From Metaphire vulgaris (Eukaryota; Annelida; Clitellata; Crassiclitellata; Megascolecidae), in NCBI GenBank assembly GCA_018105865.1, contig CM030851.1, positions 4,280,168 through 4,344,167 of the forward strand: 64,000 nt of DNA, written 5' to 3'. The stretch's first letter is position 1; every line of letters starts with the position of its first letter. Made by a program: the position numbers and the translations under genes. Positions 11,159 through 32,869 of this stretch are shown here, in pieces. Under the pieces are notes generated by a model. That model was not told where the DNA came from. It was given only the letters and a program-made list of their open reading frames with translations, and did not search any database.

Positions 11159-11436
11159 GGCAGAGAGAGAAGTGGTACCGAAGATAGAATGGTATATAAG
11201 AGATATAAGAAATGCCACAGGATGCAAAGTACCAGGGAGCGTAGATTTAAGTCAAAGAGAGCCTGAATGGGTTTATTACCAATCCTAAGCCAAAATGCCT
11301 AGTTCCGACGACCACGTGCCTTAAGTCAAGTAAGCTGAGATAAACCTCTTGTGGAACGGACCGAGCAGGTCAGTCATCTGGTGTGAGAAAGAGAGCTCGT
11401 AGCAAACGAGTGAGCCACTGAGTCCGTGGTTCGCCA

Positions 11437-11612
<176 letters not shown>

Positions 11613-12174
11613 TGGTTCCATTTTAATGCACCTGGATCAGTGGACGTTGGTTTTGGGCCAATGATTGGTCGCCTGCATCTTGTCCATCGCAATTCGACGG
11701 CGGAAGTGGAGCGAGTCATTCCGGTGAATATTATGGGGACGAACAAGAGAAAGCAAAGCGCTTAATTAAGAGTCGACGTGGATGGTTACGACAGAATCAG
11801 CAGACTGCACCACATCTGGGCAAATGGCAGTCAACGGCGAGTTTCGCAGACTCTCCCCTCTTCTCCCATTCTCTGCTGTTCATCTGTCTCTCATCGTTGA
11901 TTACGTTTGATTCTGACAAGTAAACAATCGACGAATTGTTTTTATTAAATGCAAAACGAAGCAGAGAACGCAGCTTCTTCAATCTATGCACAGCGGTTTT
12001 AATGTCATCATCATCCCCGAATGGACGGCGCTGTCTTGGCTTCCAAATCATTAGCTTTTAGTTGATGGAGGTTCTTTGTTCCATTCTTGCGTCCATATAT
12101 TGACGAATGTCAGTTTTCGATTTTTCTTAAAATAGTGAAGGACATTTACCACATGCGCAGACGATTTGGAGGGC
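11613..12174. other. no gene recognised
   Basis: An 84-codon minus-strand open frame (11797-12051) contains a Lys/Arg/Leu-rich stretch with Ala and His, but no family is recognised and no supporting splice sites were identified. Treated as unassigned. Confidence 0.35.
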
Positions 12175-12790
<616 letters not shown>

Positions 12791-13109
12791 TTAAATTGTT
12801 GTCTGGATCGTCCAGAAATTTTAGTCAGCATCCAGAAAAAAAGAGAAGAGTCTCTCTGAACAATACATTGTCCCAAAAGATTCAGCCTCTGCTGTTCATG
12901 TATATGTCATTCCAAATGACATCACCATATTAACAATCAATTGCATATCACCATTCTATAATAGTGCTTAGTCTTTCTTGAAATGGCTTTACGACTTTAA
13001 CTGGAAAAGTTAAATTTATATATAGGCCTACATTTTCAATTTTTCGTGTGCTTCTGACATGCGAGGAATCTTAAGAAAAAGACGAAGAAGAAAACGATCG
13101 TCTTCGATT

Positions 13110-16100
13110 TCACGTCGACGACATGATCATCATTCGACTGGCGGAGACCGTCCAGCTGCTTCCGTAGGCCTTCAGTCCCTCCCATCGAGCACTTCTGCTG
13201 CAAAGGAGACAGGCAGAGCAGCACTTGAACCACCAACCAGCTCCAGCCTCAGACGCACAGCTGCCACCTGGTTTGAGGTCGTTGTCTACGTCGAAAGTGG
13301 AGAATTTCATTCCGACAACATAATAGTTTTCATACGTCGTGGAGGCAAAAGAGTTTCCGGCGTCGCCCCAATAACCGGTAACGTCGAGCGCATACATCGA
13401 AGGTTCGTCGGATATCTGAAAATGGTCGAACTCTGCCGAGTACCACAGCCGAGAGTCGTTCGACTGGACTTCCACCCTCAGCTTCCAGTTGCCGGAGGAG
13501 GTCAGGAGATGGAGTTTCTCGTTTCCCATCCAGTAGTTCTCGGTAAAGTTTCCGAAACCATCGCGATATTCTGTCCAAGAACGGTTGAAGGAGACGCCAC
13601 TTCGAAGACTCTTTCGCTGAACGACTATCCAAGAATGAATCGATTGAATCGGGAAATTCCTTCCGACGACTGCAAACGCAGCGACCGACTCAACGAGCGT
13701 CGCTTTGTAATCTAAAAATGAGAAACGCCCGATTATTCGACGGTCGTTCCAGACAAAGAAATCTCGTGGAGCCCCCCTCCTCCAACCGCCTCTGTTCCCT
13801 CGTTTCACGGAGTACGCCTGACTCGGTAACCATCGCACGCTGACCATTCCCACCCAGGGACATCATCGGCTGTCTGAAGTAGGCTATTGGTCGCGATGAT
13901 GCCAGTGATGATGACTGGATGGTGACTGTGATGTGATGGACTGGATGATGACAGTGATGTCTGTGGCGTTGGCTGTATTACCTGCAGGAGGTAGACATGG
14001 CATCCAGCGTGTCTTCAGTGAAGGACATTCTGCGGTTGCTGAGGAGGAATTCCTCTTCGTGCACCCCACGTGCAGTTGTCCTTTGTAGGTGAAAGGAATC
14101 GAACAGCATTGAGGTCGGATGAAGGAGAAGACATTCGCCTGAGAAACTGCCGAAGCCACCGAAGCGTTCAGAAAATCTATTTCAACAAAAAACAAAGCTG
14201 CTCCACAAACAGACAAAGAGACTACTGCAGTCATTTAGACAACATTTCCTCCAAAAAGTTTCAGCAAAAGGAATACTTTCATATTTAATATAAACTATTC
14301 GAAGACACACAAATTTCACAAAATATTAAAAATATCTTTTTATTTGACCCAATGAACGAATGGCGCCATATTGATCTGATAAAGAAATCAGACGAGGAAG
14401 AGGAATCTTGCAATATGCAGCGAATGTAAGCTAATGATTGCTAATGTAAGAAGAGAAATGAAGTCAGACGGTGCTTGTTGATGGAGCCCACTTAGACACT
14501 TTAAAGATATTTTGCGTAGAAGCGAACGGTGTTGTTATTACTTTTATTGCTAAGTCAGCGGAATTTCCGAAAAACAAACGTCTTTGAAAATCGTATTAAT
14601 TGCGCCTATACGAGTGACTATTTGAACCGACAATCCACATTTAGGAAAATCGCACCAAAAGTCCGACAGAGAAATGACAGAATGACGTTCCCCAGAGGAT
14701 CATTCTAATCTAGAAAACGATTCTTGGTCATCCCCCGGTTTCAACACAAGTTCAGACTGAGAGATCCAGTGGCGGCTCCAGGATTTGGCAAGTGGGGGGC
14801 CGTTGGGGTGAAAACTTCTAAGCATGGGGCCAACCATTTGTTGATAGGTATGTAGTAATAAGTATAGAGTCCCAACTGGGGGCCACTGGGGGCAGGCATT
14901 CAATAGGGGGCAGGCCCCTTCCCCGGAGCCCCATGTAAATTCGCCACTGGAGAGATCGGATGACCGGGACTTCCCTATTTTACATCGTCATTAGTTTCAA
15001 CAAAGAATTTAGCATTTAAAAAGACATCGTCATCATCTTGGAACTGATATAAACCATATCTTACTTTCGCTTCGACAATTTCCGTCATAGATAGAGTTCT
15101 GGTATAAAACAGACAATACAAAATATGTAATATCAACTGCAGACTAGAGATAATAAAATAATCAAATAAGAAATAAATTTGAATAGGCGATGTTTCACCG
15201 CGAAAAGAATCATCTCTTTGCCGCCATCTTTGTTTCTGTCATTTTAAAATCTTTTCCTACGAAAGTCGTCACAGGACCAATGCTTGCTTTCAGAGGAAGA
15301 ACTCAAGGAACATTTATCATGAGAACATGCGCAGTGGTTTGGCTGTAATCCTCTCAATAGGATCCTCCTATATAATGCTCTCGTCATCACTTTCCGGTCG
15401 TTTAACTCATTTTCGGGGAAAACGATAGCACAGCAGCAATTTAATATCATTTGTCATTTTTGTCAGGTACTATAGCCTACCTTGCTTCGTAAAATCTTTT
15501 AAAAGTTAAATACGGGCGAAGTTTTGTTTTCGAGCGGATATCGTTATTAATATTCACAATTCTATCATAGGCCCAAAATAAACTAAAAACGAGTCAGATT
15601 AAAATTTAACTCTCCAGAGACATGTCTGTGACGATTAGGTGAATTTAAATGCATCATTTTTGAGAATATCTTTGGTGTGTCGCCTGATAAATGATTTTCT
15701 CTATGTCAATGTCCTGTGAGTTGCGATGAAGGTCTAATAGGTAAACCTACACGGAATGAAATCGTTACCTCTTTCATGTACAAAACGAAAATGAGATATG
15801 TTTGTTGTTGATATCGTTTACCCACCTGGTGATATTGACAGGTGTTACTTGATATGAAATTTACTGGATCGTGAAAAAACAGTTCACATTGTTTTGCGGA
15901 GTAGTTGAAGTTGAAGCTGCTGCAATTGGCAACAGTAAAACATGCCCAGGCGCATCTGGCTTCGCACGGAACGACCCCAGTCCGACCGGCGCAGGGGATG
16001 GTCAGCCGGGCATAGACGATGACGTCGTCCGGTGGATAAACGGCGCAGAAAGACGAAGATCCGGCAATCCGTGTACTTTGAAAATTCTTCAGATCCGCTT

Positions 16101-16191
16101 CTTCTGTTTCCAGTGAAAAGAAAACTGTTACTGCGATGCAATTTATCCAAACGTATGAATTTCCGGCAGCGAAACGAAGAGGAGATTTCAT
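13110..16191 (-). CDS. secreted PAN/apple-like plus FReD (fibrinogen-related) protein, three exons
   Basis: Inferred exons on the minus strand are 16191-15826, about 14153-13982 and 13711-13110. Exon 1 starts MKSPLRF with a hydrophobic signal-like segment (YVWINCIAVTVFFSL), then a PAN/apple-like Cys pattern (CAWACFTVANCSSFNFN, then KQCELF). It ends at donor CAG/GTGGGT. Exon 2 has CCSIPFTYKGQLHVGCT and further Cys, loosely like a fibronectin type II fold, and ends at CAG/GTAATA in phase 1. Exon 3 follows TTTTTAG in phase 1 and is a FReD: WIVVQRK, YRDGFGNF, WMGNEKLHLLTS, the calcium-loop pattern DVDND and WWFKC. The usual SNLNGxY segment after WWFxxC is missing and the C-terminus is short, ending with SASRMMIM. 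FReD proteins are typically secreted recognition lectins, so a role in pathogen or glycan binding is inferred. A longer start at 16293 is possible but lacks a signal-like N-terminus. An alternative exon 2 start is near 14198. Confidence 0.72.
14767..14949. mobile_element. hAT MITE of the CAGTGGCGGCTCCAGG family
   Basis: A 183-bp insertion in the first intron of the minus-strand FReD gene. It is flanked by a perfect 8-bp duplication, GAGAGATC (14759-14766, 14950-14957). The same family is at 23776 and 39534. Confidence 0.93.
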
Positions 16192-16293
16192 TCCGAAACT
16201 AGGTTTGTGTTGTCTACGGCGCTTGTCTCGTCTCGTCGGAAGCTGAAGATACCGAAGACCATCCAAGCTCAGGAGTAAAAATATAGCGATCAA

Positions 16294-17129
16294 CTATTCG
16301 CATTATTTTCATAGTTGTTTGTGACCAAGAGACAGATATTTTGTAAAGTGAGTCCCAGAAACTCCGCATGCACCTGTCCTGCTTCTAATCTGCGAATGTC
16401 GGGAATTGCATAAAGCAACGCAAAAGAAAATATACAATATGTCGAGTCAGTTGTCGACTTTGTTTTACTTTCGCTGGCTTTCAGACGAAGCTGTCAGAAG
16501 AAGATTTCAAATGATATCGTCTCAAAAGAATCGACGAGCGTCATGCGCAGTGGCGTTTCCTATGACCTGGCAACAAAGAGACTGCACGATTGACTGGAGA
16601 ATTCCAACAAGTGGTTGCTTTGGTATAAAAGATCCCAATGCGTGTTGCTATGCATGGGAGTTACCATTCAGACGAGAAACAATGCTTTGCTTTTAAGATG
16701 AACAATGGTTATCGAACGAAGTAAGGTTGGAGTTACTCGAAGGCAATTATCAGCGAAAGCATTGGGTGCAAAATGCAAGAGACCGACGCAATACAAAGGC
16801 AGAACGACATAATATAATGTCTGTCCAATGATCATTTCAATTCTATGGCAGAAAAAAGACTTTTCACTGCTACTTTTTGCCCTTCATGGCCATTTGAAAG
16901 CAGTTCAAAGAAAAATACGTCGATTATATTCGTGTAGTTTTTACAACTTCACAGAAATGCACAAGGATTAAAAAAACGGTCAAATTATTTTAGTATTTAA
17001 CCCGTCAAAAAATGACGGGGAGAGTGGCTATTTCCTTCCCCGATTTATTGCAAAAGTTCATATTATTATATATAAAAATTTTAAAATGTGAAAATTTAAA
17101 GTGAATGCGTAGATTAGCATTTTAATTTT
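16294..17129. other. intergenic region between the divergent FReD genes, part 1
   Basis: The open frame 16406-16696 (96 codons, Trp/Cys-rich near its end) is not assignable. CCCGTCAAAAAATGACGGGG at 16999-17018 is a short hairpin that recurs in variant form at 18597 and 22792. Otherwise nothing is recognised. Confidence 0.4.
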
Positions 17130-17575
17130 TTCCTATGTGTTCACTGGGTGGTCTCCCCCCACCACAGGGGGCTGCACACCATAACGGAACCTACGACTAC
17201 GGTTTGGGCCTACGATTCCACAGGATTTGTCCAACGGGGATGCGCCCAGTGTTACACATCCCCGCCCAGGCCCCAACCTATACCGGCTTACGGACAAAGG
17301 GATTTGTCTCCACAGGGCAAACCCCGTTCTCTTCCGGGGCTCTCACCATCCCTCTCCCAACCCCATTCCCTCTCACCATTCCTTCTTCCCCAATCGCCCA
17401 GTAAGCCCCAACCCATCACATGGGGACTCCGCCCCACCCCACCTGGCCCCAAACCCGTTCCCAAACCTACGGCCACAAACTCCGTTCCCAAATCTCCACA
17501 ACGTTGCTCTGAAAACCCGTACAACCCACTTTCCTCCTCCTAAAACCTCCCTTCAGGACCTCTCCCAATGCCCTG
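17130..17575. repeat. C-rich, G-poor low-complexity tract
   Basis: About 430 bp in which the plus strand is dominated by runs of 3-6 C and the minus strand therefore by runs of G. Several G-run quartets lie within short distances, so minus-strand G-quadruplexes are possible. Three overlapping Pro-rich open frames follow from composition. I do not call a gene. Confidence 0.6.
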
Positions 17576-17599
17576 CCCCCGTTATTATATATATTTATT

Positions 17600-18690
17600 C
17601 ATTCCTAGCCTCAATACCTATTTTTTAAATTTAAATTATCAAGTGGGGATTATTATTTAAAGAATTTATATATCACCGTACTGGGGATTTAATTTTTGGA
17701 AAAGCGTTCTTCAGAAATGATTGCTGTAACGTTTTAAATTTCAGGCTATATAGGAGCTAAAAAGATGAGATTTCTTTTTTTGCACCATTGTTGACAAATT
17801 GTTTATTCCTCTTTTAAATAAAGTCGTTAAAAAAACAAATCATTTGGGGTATAAGTCCATTTTACGGCCTAAAATATCACCATCTACCCTCAAAATTTTT
17901 AAAGCCTCTAGCAAAAATTTTTTCAGCTGGTAACCCCACATTTGGTCTAATATAAAGTTATAAAGGGATGTCAGAGGAACAAAATAAATCCAAAAGTTTG
18001 AAAATTTCGGTTGACATTTAGAAAGATCTGAAATCAATTCTAACTGATGACCCTCAATGTTTGAACATAAGTATTATAGGAAATTGTTTCAGTGGTCTGT
18101 GGACTGGCAGAGTTTTCAATATTGATAAAGTTTTCCAAATTTTGGGAAATCTAATTTGCTATATCTCTCAGGCTATATAAGAGCTAAGAAAAAGATGATG
18201 TTTGCACCATTGTTTAGATTTTTATTCCTCTTTCAATGCACCCCTCCGTGCAAAAAGGGAAAAAGTCCAGCGTGATGAAAAACCCGAGTGGTTTGACGAC
18301 AATCAACTTTGTGAGAATGAGTAGCAGGCTGTTGCTCGGCTTTTAAAAAAAGCAGCACAGCAAACAAGAGAATAATTTAAGCTACGAAAAGCACTGCATG
18401 TCGTTCGACACTGCCAAATCAGATTTATAGAAACATACAAAAATTGATTACCAAGTTTTCAGAAAGAAAAATTCATGCGAATGGGCGTTAACTTTGGTTG
18501 AAGGAAAAGGCGGCGAGTTAAGGACAATTAATTGTTACATCACAAAATGCTATTGAATTTTCGCAAAATCACATTATGGTAAAACATCAATCTTCCCGTC
18601 ATTTTTGACGGTAAACACCTATTATTATTATGAAAAGTCGCCATTACGTCGATTTGTACATAAAATGCAAAAAATTGGTCAGGCTGAGGC
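17600..18690. other. intergenic region with a ~65-bp direct repeat
   Basis: GGCTATATAGGAGCTAA with downstream TGCACCATTGTT and TTTATTCCTCTTT occurs at 17744-17815 and, diverged, at 18171-18232. The sequence is AT-rich with no coding recognised. Confidence 0.5.
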
Positions 18691-18696
18691 GAGCCA

Positions 18697-18703
18697 TATA
18701 AAA
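18697..18703 (+). promoter_or_regulatory. candidate TATA box of the plus-strand FReD gene
   Basis: TATAAAA, followed about 30 bp later by an initiator-like TCACAGT (18728). It is 230 bp upstream of the ATG at 18932, leaving a reasonable 5' UTR. A composition-based guess without transcript support. Confidence 0.4.
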
Positions 18704-18931
18704 TCGTCCCGCGGGCTGCAGCCATTATCACAGTCGCTATTCTCGTGATATCAGCTACAGTGCTACACTATCTGGGCATAAGTTGCGAACAGTAATTGGC
18801 TAATATCACTTCCGATAAAGTCATGTTCGTTAAGCAAATGATGAAGTTCATTGTTGATTCTATTTAACAGAAGTCAGAGTTAGTGTTTAGGTTCTGTCTA
18901 CGTCTGCTTTCAGTTGATTTCCAGTTGAAAC

Positions 18932-28122
<9,191 letters not shown>

Positions 28123-28439
28123 AGTGACTGTCTCAGATGACAGAGACACTCTTTGAAATGTTTATTTAAGAGGCAAAACATTTACTTTAAACCAAATCAT
28201 GCGGCATAAACTGTATAATAGTTAGATCCTCTTTCAGTGAAACATTCTCGTTTTCTGTTTGTATGCTTGTATTGCATATATTGTTTTTACTGTTTATTTA
28301 GCTCATTTATTCGAATAATCATGACGTGGTTTTACCAATGGAAAAATTACTATTATAATTATTATAGGTATTTATGAAATTCATAAACGGCCTGACGATT
28401 ATGTTTTTTTTCAAATAGATATCATAAATATTTGTTTAA

Positions 28440-28857
28440 ATTGTGAGGAATATAGAATTATTTACTTGGTTAGTCATGCAGCTAAGATTGTCTTGAAAAT
28501 CCTTATAAAAAGGCAAAAATTGACAGCATCCGCTTTCTTGGCAATGACCAATTTGGATTTAGAAGAGGAATGGGAACTCTGAAGGACATTGGATTTCTAA
28601 GAGTGTAAAGTGAAAGAAGTACGCAACATGGTAACGATGTCTACATTTGTTCTGTGGACTATGAGAAGGCCTTTGATAGAGTGGATTGGGTTAAACTAAT
28701 GGGGGCACTGAGAATACTTGAAGTAGATTGGCGAGAAAGAAGGCTAATCAGGAACCTCGATATATGACAATCAGTGAGAATGAGAATTGAAATACATGAA
28801 TATAGAGAAACGCAGCTGCAATAATTCTCTTCAAAGTCTTATTAAAAATCTCGTAAC
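28440..28857 (+). pseudogene. RTE-type LINE reverse transcriptase fragment
   Basis: The translation contains NDQFGFRRGMGTLKDIGFLR, then DVYICSVDYEKAFDRVDWVK and a segment like DWRERRLIRNL. The GFRxGxGTxDxI and xDxxKAFDRV boxes are core reverse transcriptase motifs, in the form typical of RTE-like elements. Stops interrupt the frame. The following element (from 28858) ends the homology. Confidence 0.8.
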
Positions 28858-29589
28858 CATTGGCGGATTTACATTTTTTGGTGCCGGTGTCGTGTAAATT
28901 TATTTCTGCCATAAAATTATTTTCTGGGCGGGGCCTGCGGTTGCTAGGGAAATAAAATTATGCGGCATACGTATACATTTATTTCCGTATAAATTTATTT
29001 CCGCCTATCAACATAACATCTAAAAATAGCTTTAAGCACTTCAATGCATACGGTTGGTAGCAGGTAATAACTTTATTTAATACATATAACTATATAGCCT
29101 ACTGATGGCGGGGAAATAAAATTATAGCCGGGAATAACTTTTTTCTAGTCTGCTGTCAATCTATACCTGTGCATAGCATCGGTTGGAAATGAAATCATAT
29201 CCTATTGGTAATAAATTTATTTCCTACCTATCTACACATAACTATTTAGCCTACTGATGGCAAGGAAATAAAATTATAGCCGGTAATAAATTTATTTCCT
29301 ATCTATCTATACCAGTATCAAGCATTGGTTCGAAATGAAATGATATCCTATGGGTAATAAATTTATTTCATAGGAAATAAAATTATAGCCGGTTATAAAT
29401 TTATTTTCTATCTATCTACTATACCAGTATCTTACATTGGTTGGAAATGAAATCATATCCTATGGGTAATAAATTTATTTCCTAGGAAATAAAATTATAG
29501 CCGGTTATAAATTTATTTCTTAGTCTACTGTCTATCTATACCTGCGTAATGTGTATAGCATTGGTTGGAAATGAAATGATATCCTATGG

Positions 29590-30290
29590 GTCATCATCAT
29601 CATCAGTGTTTCTGTCTCTCGACAGGTCCAGGTATCCAGTTATTCCACTCCGATCGATTGCTTGCTTCTTATTTGAGTTCCTGATATCCTTTATTCATCA
29701 TCCACTCCAACTTCATCTTTCTCGGTCTACCTCTCACTCTCTTTCCCTCCATTTTTCCTTCGATTATTGTTCTTAGTAAAGAGTCATGCCGGTGGACATG
29801 TCCCATCCAATTTCTCTGCCTTTTCCGGATTGTATCTATCAGGCTTCTTTCTTCCTCTATCTCCTTCATGACTTCCTCGTTTGTCTTATGCTCTGTGTAT
29901 TTTACTTTTAGCATTTTCCTCCAAATCCACATTTCAAAAGATTCTAATCGTTTTATATCTTCCTTTCTCATTGTCCACGTCTCCGCCCCATACAACGCCA
30001 CACTCCATATCAATGTTTTTACCAATCTCTTTTTAGGTTTAGTTTTAGTTTACTTTGCATCAGCTCCTTTCTCTTGTAAAAAGCTTCCTTTGCTATTGCT
30101 ATACGTCTTCTTATCTCTTTATTGCATCTGGCATCGGTTGTTATGAGACTTCCTAGATAGCTAAATTCCTTCACTTGCTCTATGATCTGTCCATAAACCT
30201 TTATTTCCACTCTCATTCCTTCTTTTTTACTTATTACCATAACTTTAGTCTTTTTTGTATTGATTCTCATTCCATACTTTTCTGACACTT
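29590..30290 (-). pseudogene. RTE-type LINE 3' part, minus strand
   Basis: The frame 30288-30019 has MRINTKKTKVMVISKKEG and VKEFSYLGSLITTDARC. The frame 30025-29669 has WSVALYGAETWTMRKEDIKR, then RQRNWMGHVHRHDSLLRTII and GKRVRGRPRKMKLEWM. These are the C-terminal reverse transcriptase and tail motifs of RTE-like elements (KTKVMxxSR, YLGSxIT, YGAETWT, GHxxR, GRPR). The two frames overlap by a shift, so one indel separates them. It sits inside the repeat array of 28858-35432. Confidence 0.9.
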
Positions 30291-30539
30291 GCCTAGGAAA
30301 TAAAATTATAGCCGGTTACAAATTTATTTCCTATCTATATATATAACAGTACCAGTATCTAGCATTGGTTGGAAATGAAATCATATCCTATGGGTAATAA
30401 ATTTATTTAGTAGTAAATAAAATTATAGCCGGTTATAAATTTATTTCCTATCTATCTACTATACTAGTATCTTGCATTGGTTGGAAATGAAATGATATCC
30501 TATGGGTAATAAATTTATTTCCTACCTATCTATTTAATT

Positions 30540-31004
30540 GGCACTTCGCATTTTGGCGTTATCTTGATGGTATTAACTGAAAAACGAATTTCAATTTCCC
30601 ACGAGATAGCATAGTTGAAAAAATGCTTCAGTAGAGTAATATATAGTGAATGTTATCCTTGGCAACAAGTTGGCCTTCATTAAAGTGACGAGGAAGATAC
30701 TACCAACAGACGATAAAATGCGTTTCCGGATTAGAAATCTCAATAGGCCTATCAGTTTATCCTCTGTGTATAAGTCAACATTAAAAAGACGATTTATGAC
30801 GAAGCGCCAGAGAAAAACATGACATTTGTCGAAACAATTATTATCAGAACAACGATCATTAAATAAAGCTCAGCTGTGCTAGAACATTGGCAAATCATTG
30901 GCATATTTGGAGTGAAATGCATGATTCAAATTTTAGTAGCATCCGCATTTGAAAATAAGCGGTCTGTTGTAAATGATCAATATCGACTTAAACTGTTAAA
31001 CATA
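30540..31004. other. no gene recognised
   Basis: Mixed AT-rich sequence inside the 28858-35432 block. No coding recognised. Confidence 0.4.
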
Positions 31005-31012
31005 CTCAAGAC

Positions 31013-32116
31013 CAGCGGTTCCCATACTGTGGTCCGCGGACCAGAGGGGGTCCGCGGAGGATATGGCGGGGGTCCGCGAGAGCCTCCCAGTATCTAGGGT
31101 TAGGGTTACAGTTAGGCCTATCCCTAACCCAGATGACCTTTTTTTGCTTGTCACTACATTTAGGAAGGATGTGGTCCGCCGCAGCAGTGTGGTTTCAGTT
31201 AACTGGAACTGAAACTGAAATATCAGTTAACTGAAAAATAGCCAATCAGTTAACTGGAACTGAAACTGAAACTGGAAAATACCAATAACTGGAACTGGAA
31301 CTGAAAAATAAAGAACTGAAACAGTTAAAATAACTGAAAAATAAATGACAAACTTAAGAAGTCAAACACCCAAAGAAAAGATCTTCCAGTGAACACATTG
31401 AAGCTCTCGATCTTTCGAAATTAGGGGTAATCTGCGCAGTTTAACTAGGGATGCGGAATATTTGCAATGTTGTAGCGACAACACCATGCAAAGAGAGCTT
31501 TGTCTTCCTGCTTCCGTCGCTAAATTAGGAATTTTTACATGTTACTTTCAAATCGTTTTAAGCTGAGTTGATCTTTTTTCACTATATGTGGAGGAGAATA
31601 CAGTGAGTCATATCTTTATTTATTTATCAAACTAATAAAGAAAATAATAACGGGATTGTATTTGTAAGTGGGTAATTAGGATTAATTAATGATTTCCGAC
31701 TCGGCGGTCGGCGGATAGGGGCCGCCCGGCCGCCATTGATTCTAATCAGGTAGAGATTGTAGTGGCGAGCATAAAATGAGAGGGACGAAAGAGAAGTAGT
31801 AGTAGTTAACTCGATTTGGAATGGTGCGCCATCGGCTGATGCCCTGAACATTATGATAGTGGCGCCAAATAAGAAAAAAACATCGAAATTTCATTAATGT
31901 GTACAACGGCAATTAACTGAAAATGACTGAAAAAAACTGAAACTGAAACTGAAAAATTACAAGAACTTGAACTGAAACTATAACTGAATAATAATTCAAA
32001 TAACTTTAACTGTAACTGAAACTGAAAAATAATCAAGAACTGAAACCACACTGGGTCCGCGAGCTAAGCTGGGAACAAAATAGGGGTCCGCGGTCAAAAA
32101 AGTTTGGGAACCTCTG
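31013..32116. mobile_element. hAT element with CAGCGGTTCCCATACTG end and GGTCCGCGG words
   Basis: The left end CAGCGGTTCCCA pairs with TGGGAACCTCTG. The perfect 8-bp duplication CTCAAGAC lies at 31005-31012 and 32117-32124. GGTCCGCGG repeats sit in both subterminal regions. Its core is a second element (31185-32053). Confidence 0.92.
31185..32053. mobile_element. nested hAT element with AACTGAAACTG words
   Basis: The ends CAGTGTGGTTTCAGT and CTGAAACCACACTG are inverted repeats. GGTCCGCC (31173-31180) and GGTCCGCG (32054-32061) flank it at 7 of 8, with four extra bases on the left. Dozens of GAACTGAAACTG words fill both subterminal regions. The middle includes a segment with GTGCGCCATCGGCTGATGCC, shared with 34435. 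Confidence 0.75.
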
Positions 32117-32424
32117 CTCAAGACCACCCGTAATGAGTTTACCCGAAAATGCGATTCTTTGCGTTTGACAAGCCGTTGATTATATGCAGATACGATTAGA
32201 CTTAGCAAGCAATAATGCTGATAATGGCTATCTTATAATAATAACTATACGATTTCATATGAAGCATTGATTGGGAGGAAGTGAAGAAGAGGACGCGAAG
32301 GGAAGAAAACCACAAAAGTACTTTAAACACAATATTCAAGTAATGCTGGTGCTACATAATTCCAGATCCTAATTAACAATACTAGCAACTACCATAAACT
32401 CCGACTAAGCCTAAATTCATCTTT

Positions 32425-32814
32425 GGGGTCGTCCATAAATTACATCACGCGATTTTGGCACTTTTTGACCTCTTTTCCTACGTAACGCGGCGTCACAAAA
32501 CGTCGGACCCCCTAAAATATGACGTCACACGAGCCGACCTCCCTAATTTTCGTCTTCCGAAAAGTCTTGACAAGCAAAAAAAAATTGGTCATCCTTGTAT
32601 TTTTTCCTCTCGAAAACCCTGACAAGCAAAAAAATTATCATAATTGTATTTTTCCTCTCCAAAATAGCAAAAAAATGACAAGCAAAAATTGTCAAAGGTC
32701 ATCACCTAAAAATTTTTTGCGTGACGTCACATTTACGGAACCCCGTCGTCACACATCGTCACAAATGGCCAAACCCCCTCCTCTAACCGCGTGACGTAAT
32801 TTATGGACGACCCC
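32425..32814. mobile_element. MITE with GGGGTCGTCCATAAATTAC ends
   Basis: The ends are GGGGTCGTCCATAAATTAC and its exact reverse complement. Flanking trinucleotides are TTT and TTA, which would fit a 3-bp PIF/Harbinger-type duplication only loosely. Three TGACAAGCAAAAA motifs lie inside (about 32568, 32613, 32667). A lone end of this family is at 7578. Confidence 0.8.
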
Positions 32815-32869
32815 TTAGGCTACTATCTCTTAAAAACCTAACCATAACAGTAGGCTATAAGCTTATATG

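Noticed and set aside
13059..13715. A 218-codon plus-strand frame
   Set aside because: It is the shadow of the minus-strand FReD exon, which has the family motifs and fitting splice sites.
13801..13880. A possible thrombospondin type 1 repeat on the minus strand (WEWSACDGYRVRR)
   Set aside because: In phase with the previous exon, but it meets a stop after 21 codons and lacks the following Cys pattern; treated as intron.
17135..17628. Three Pro-rich frames that could suggest a proline-rich protein
   Set aside because: All three plus-strand frames are open at once because of C-run composition; no start context or motif favours any.
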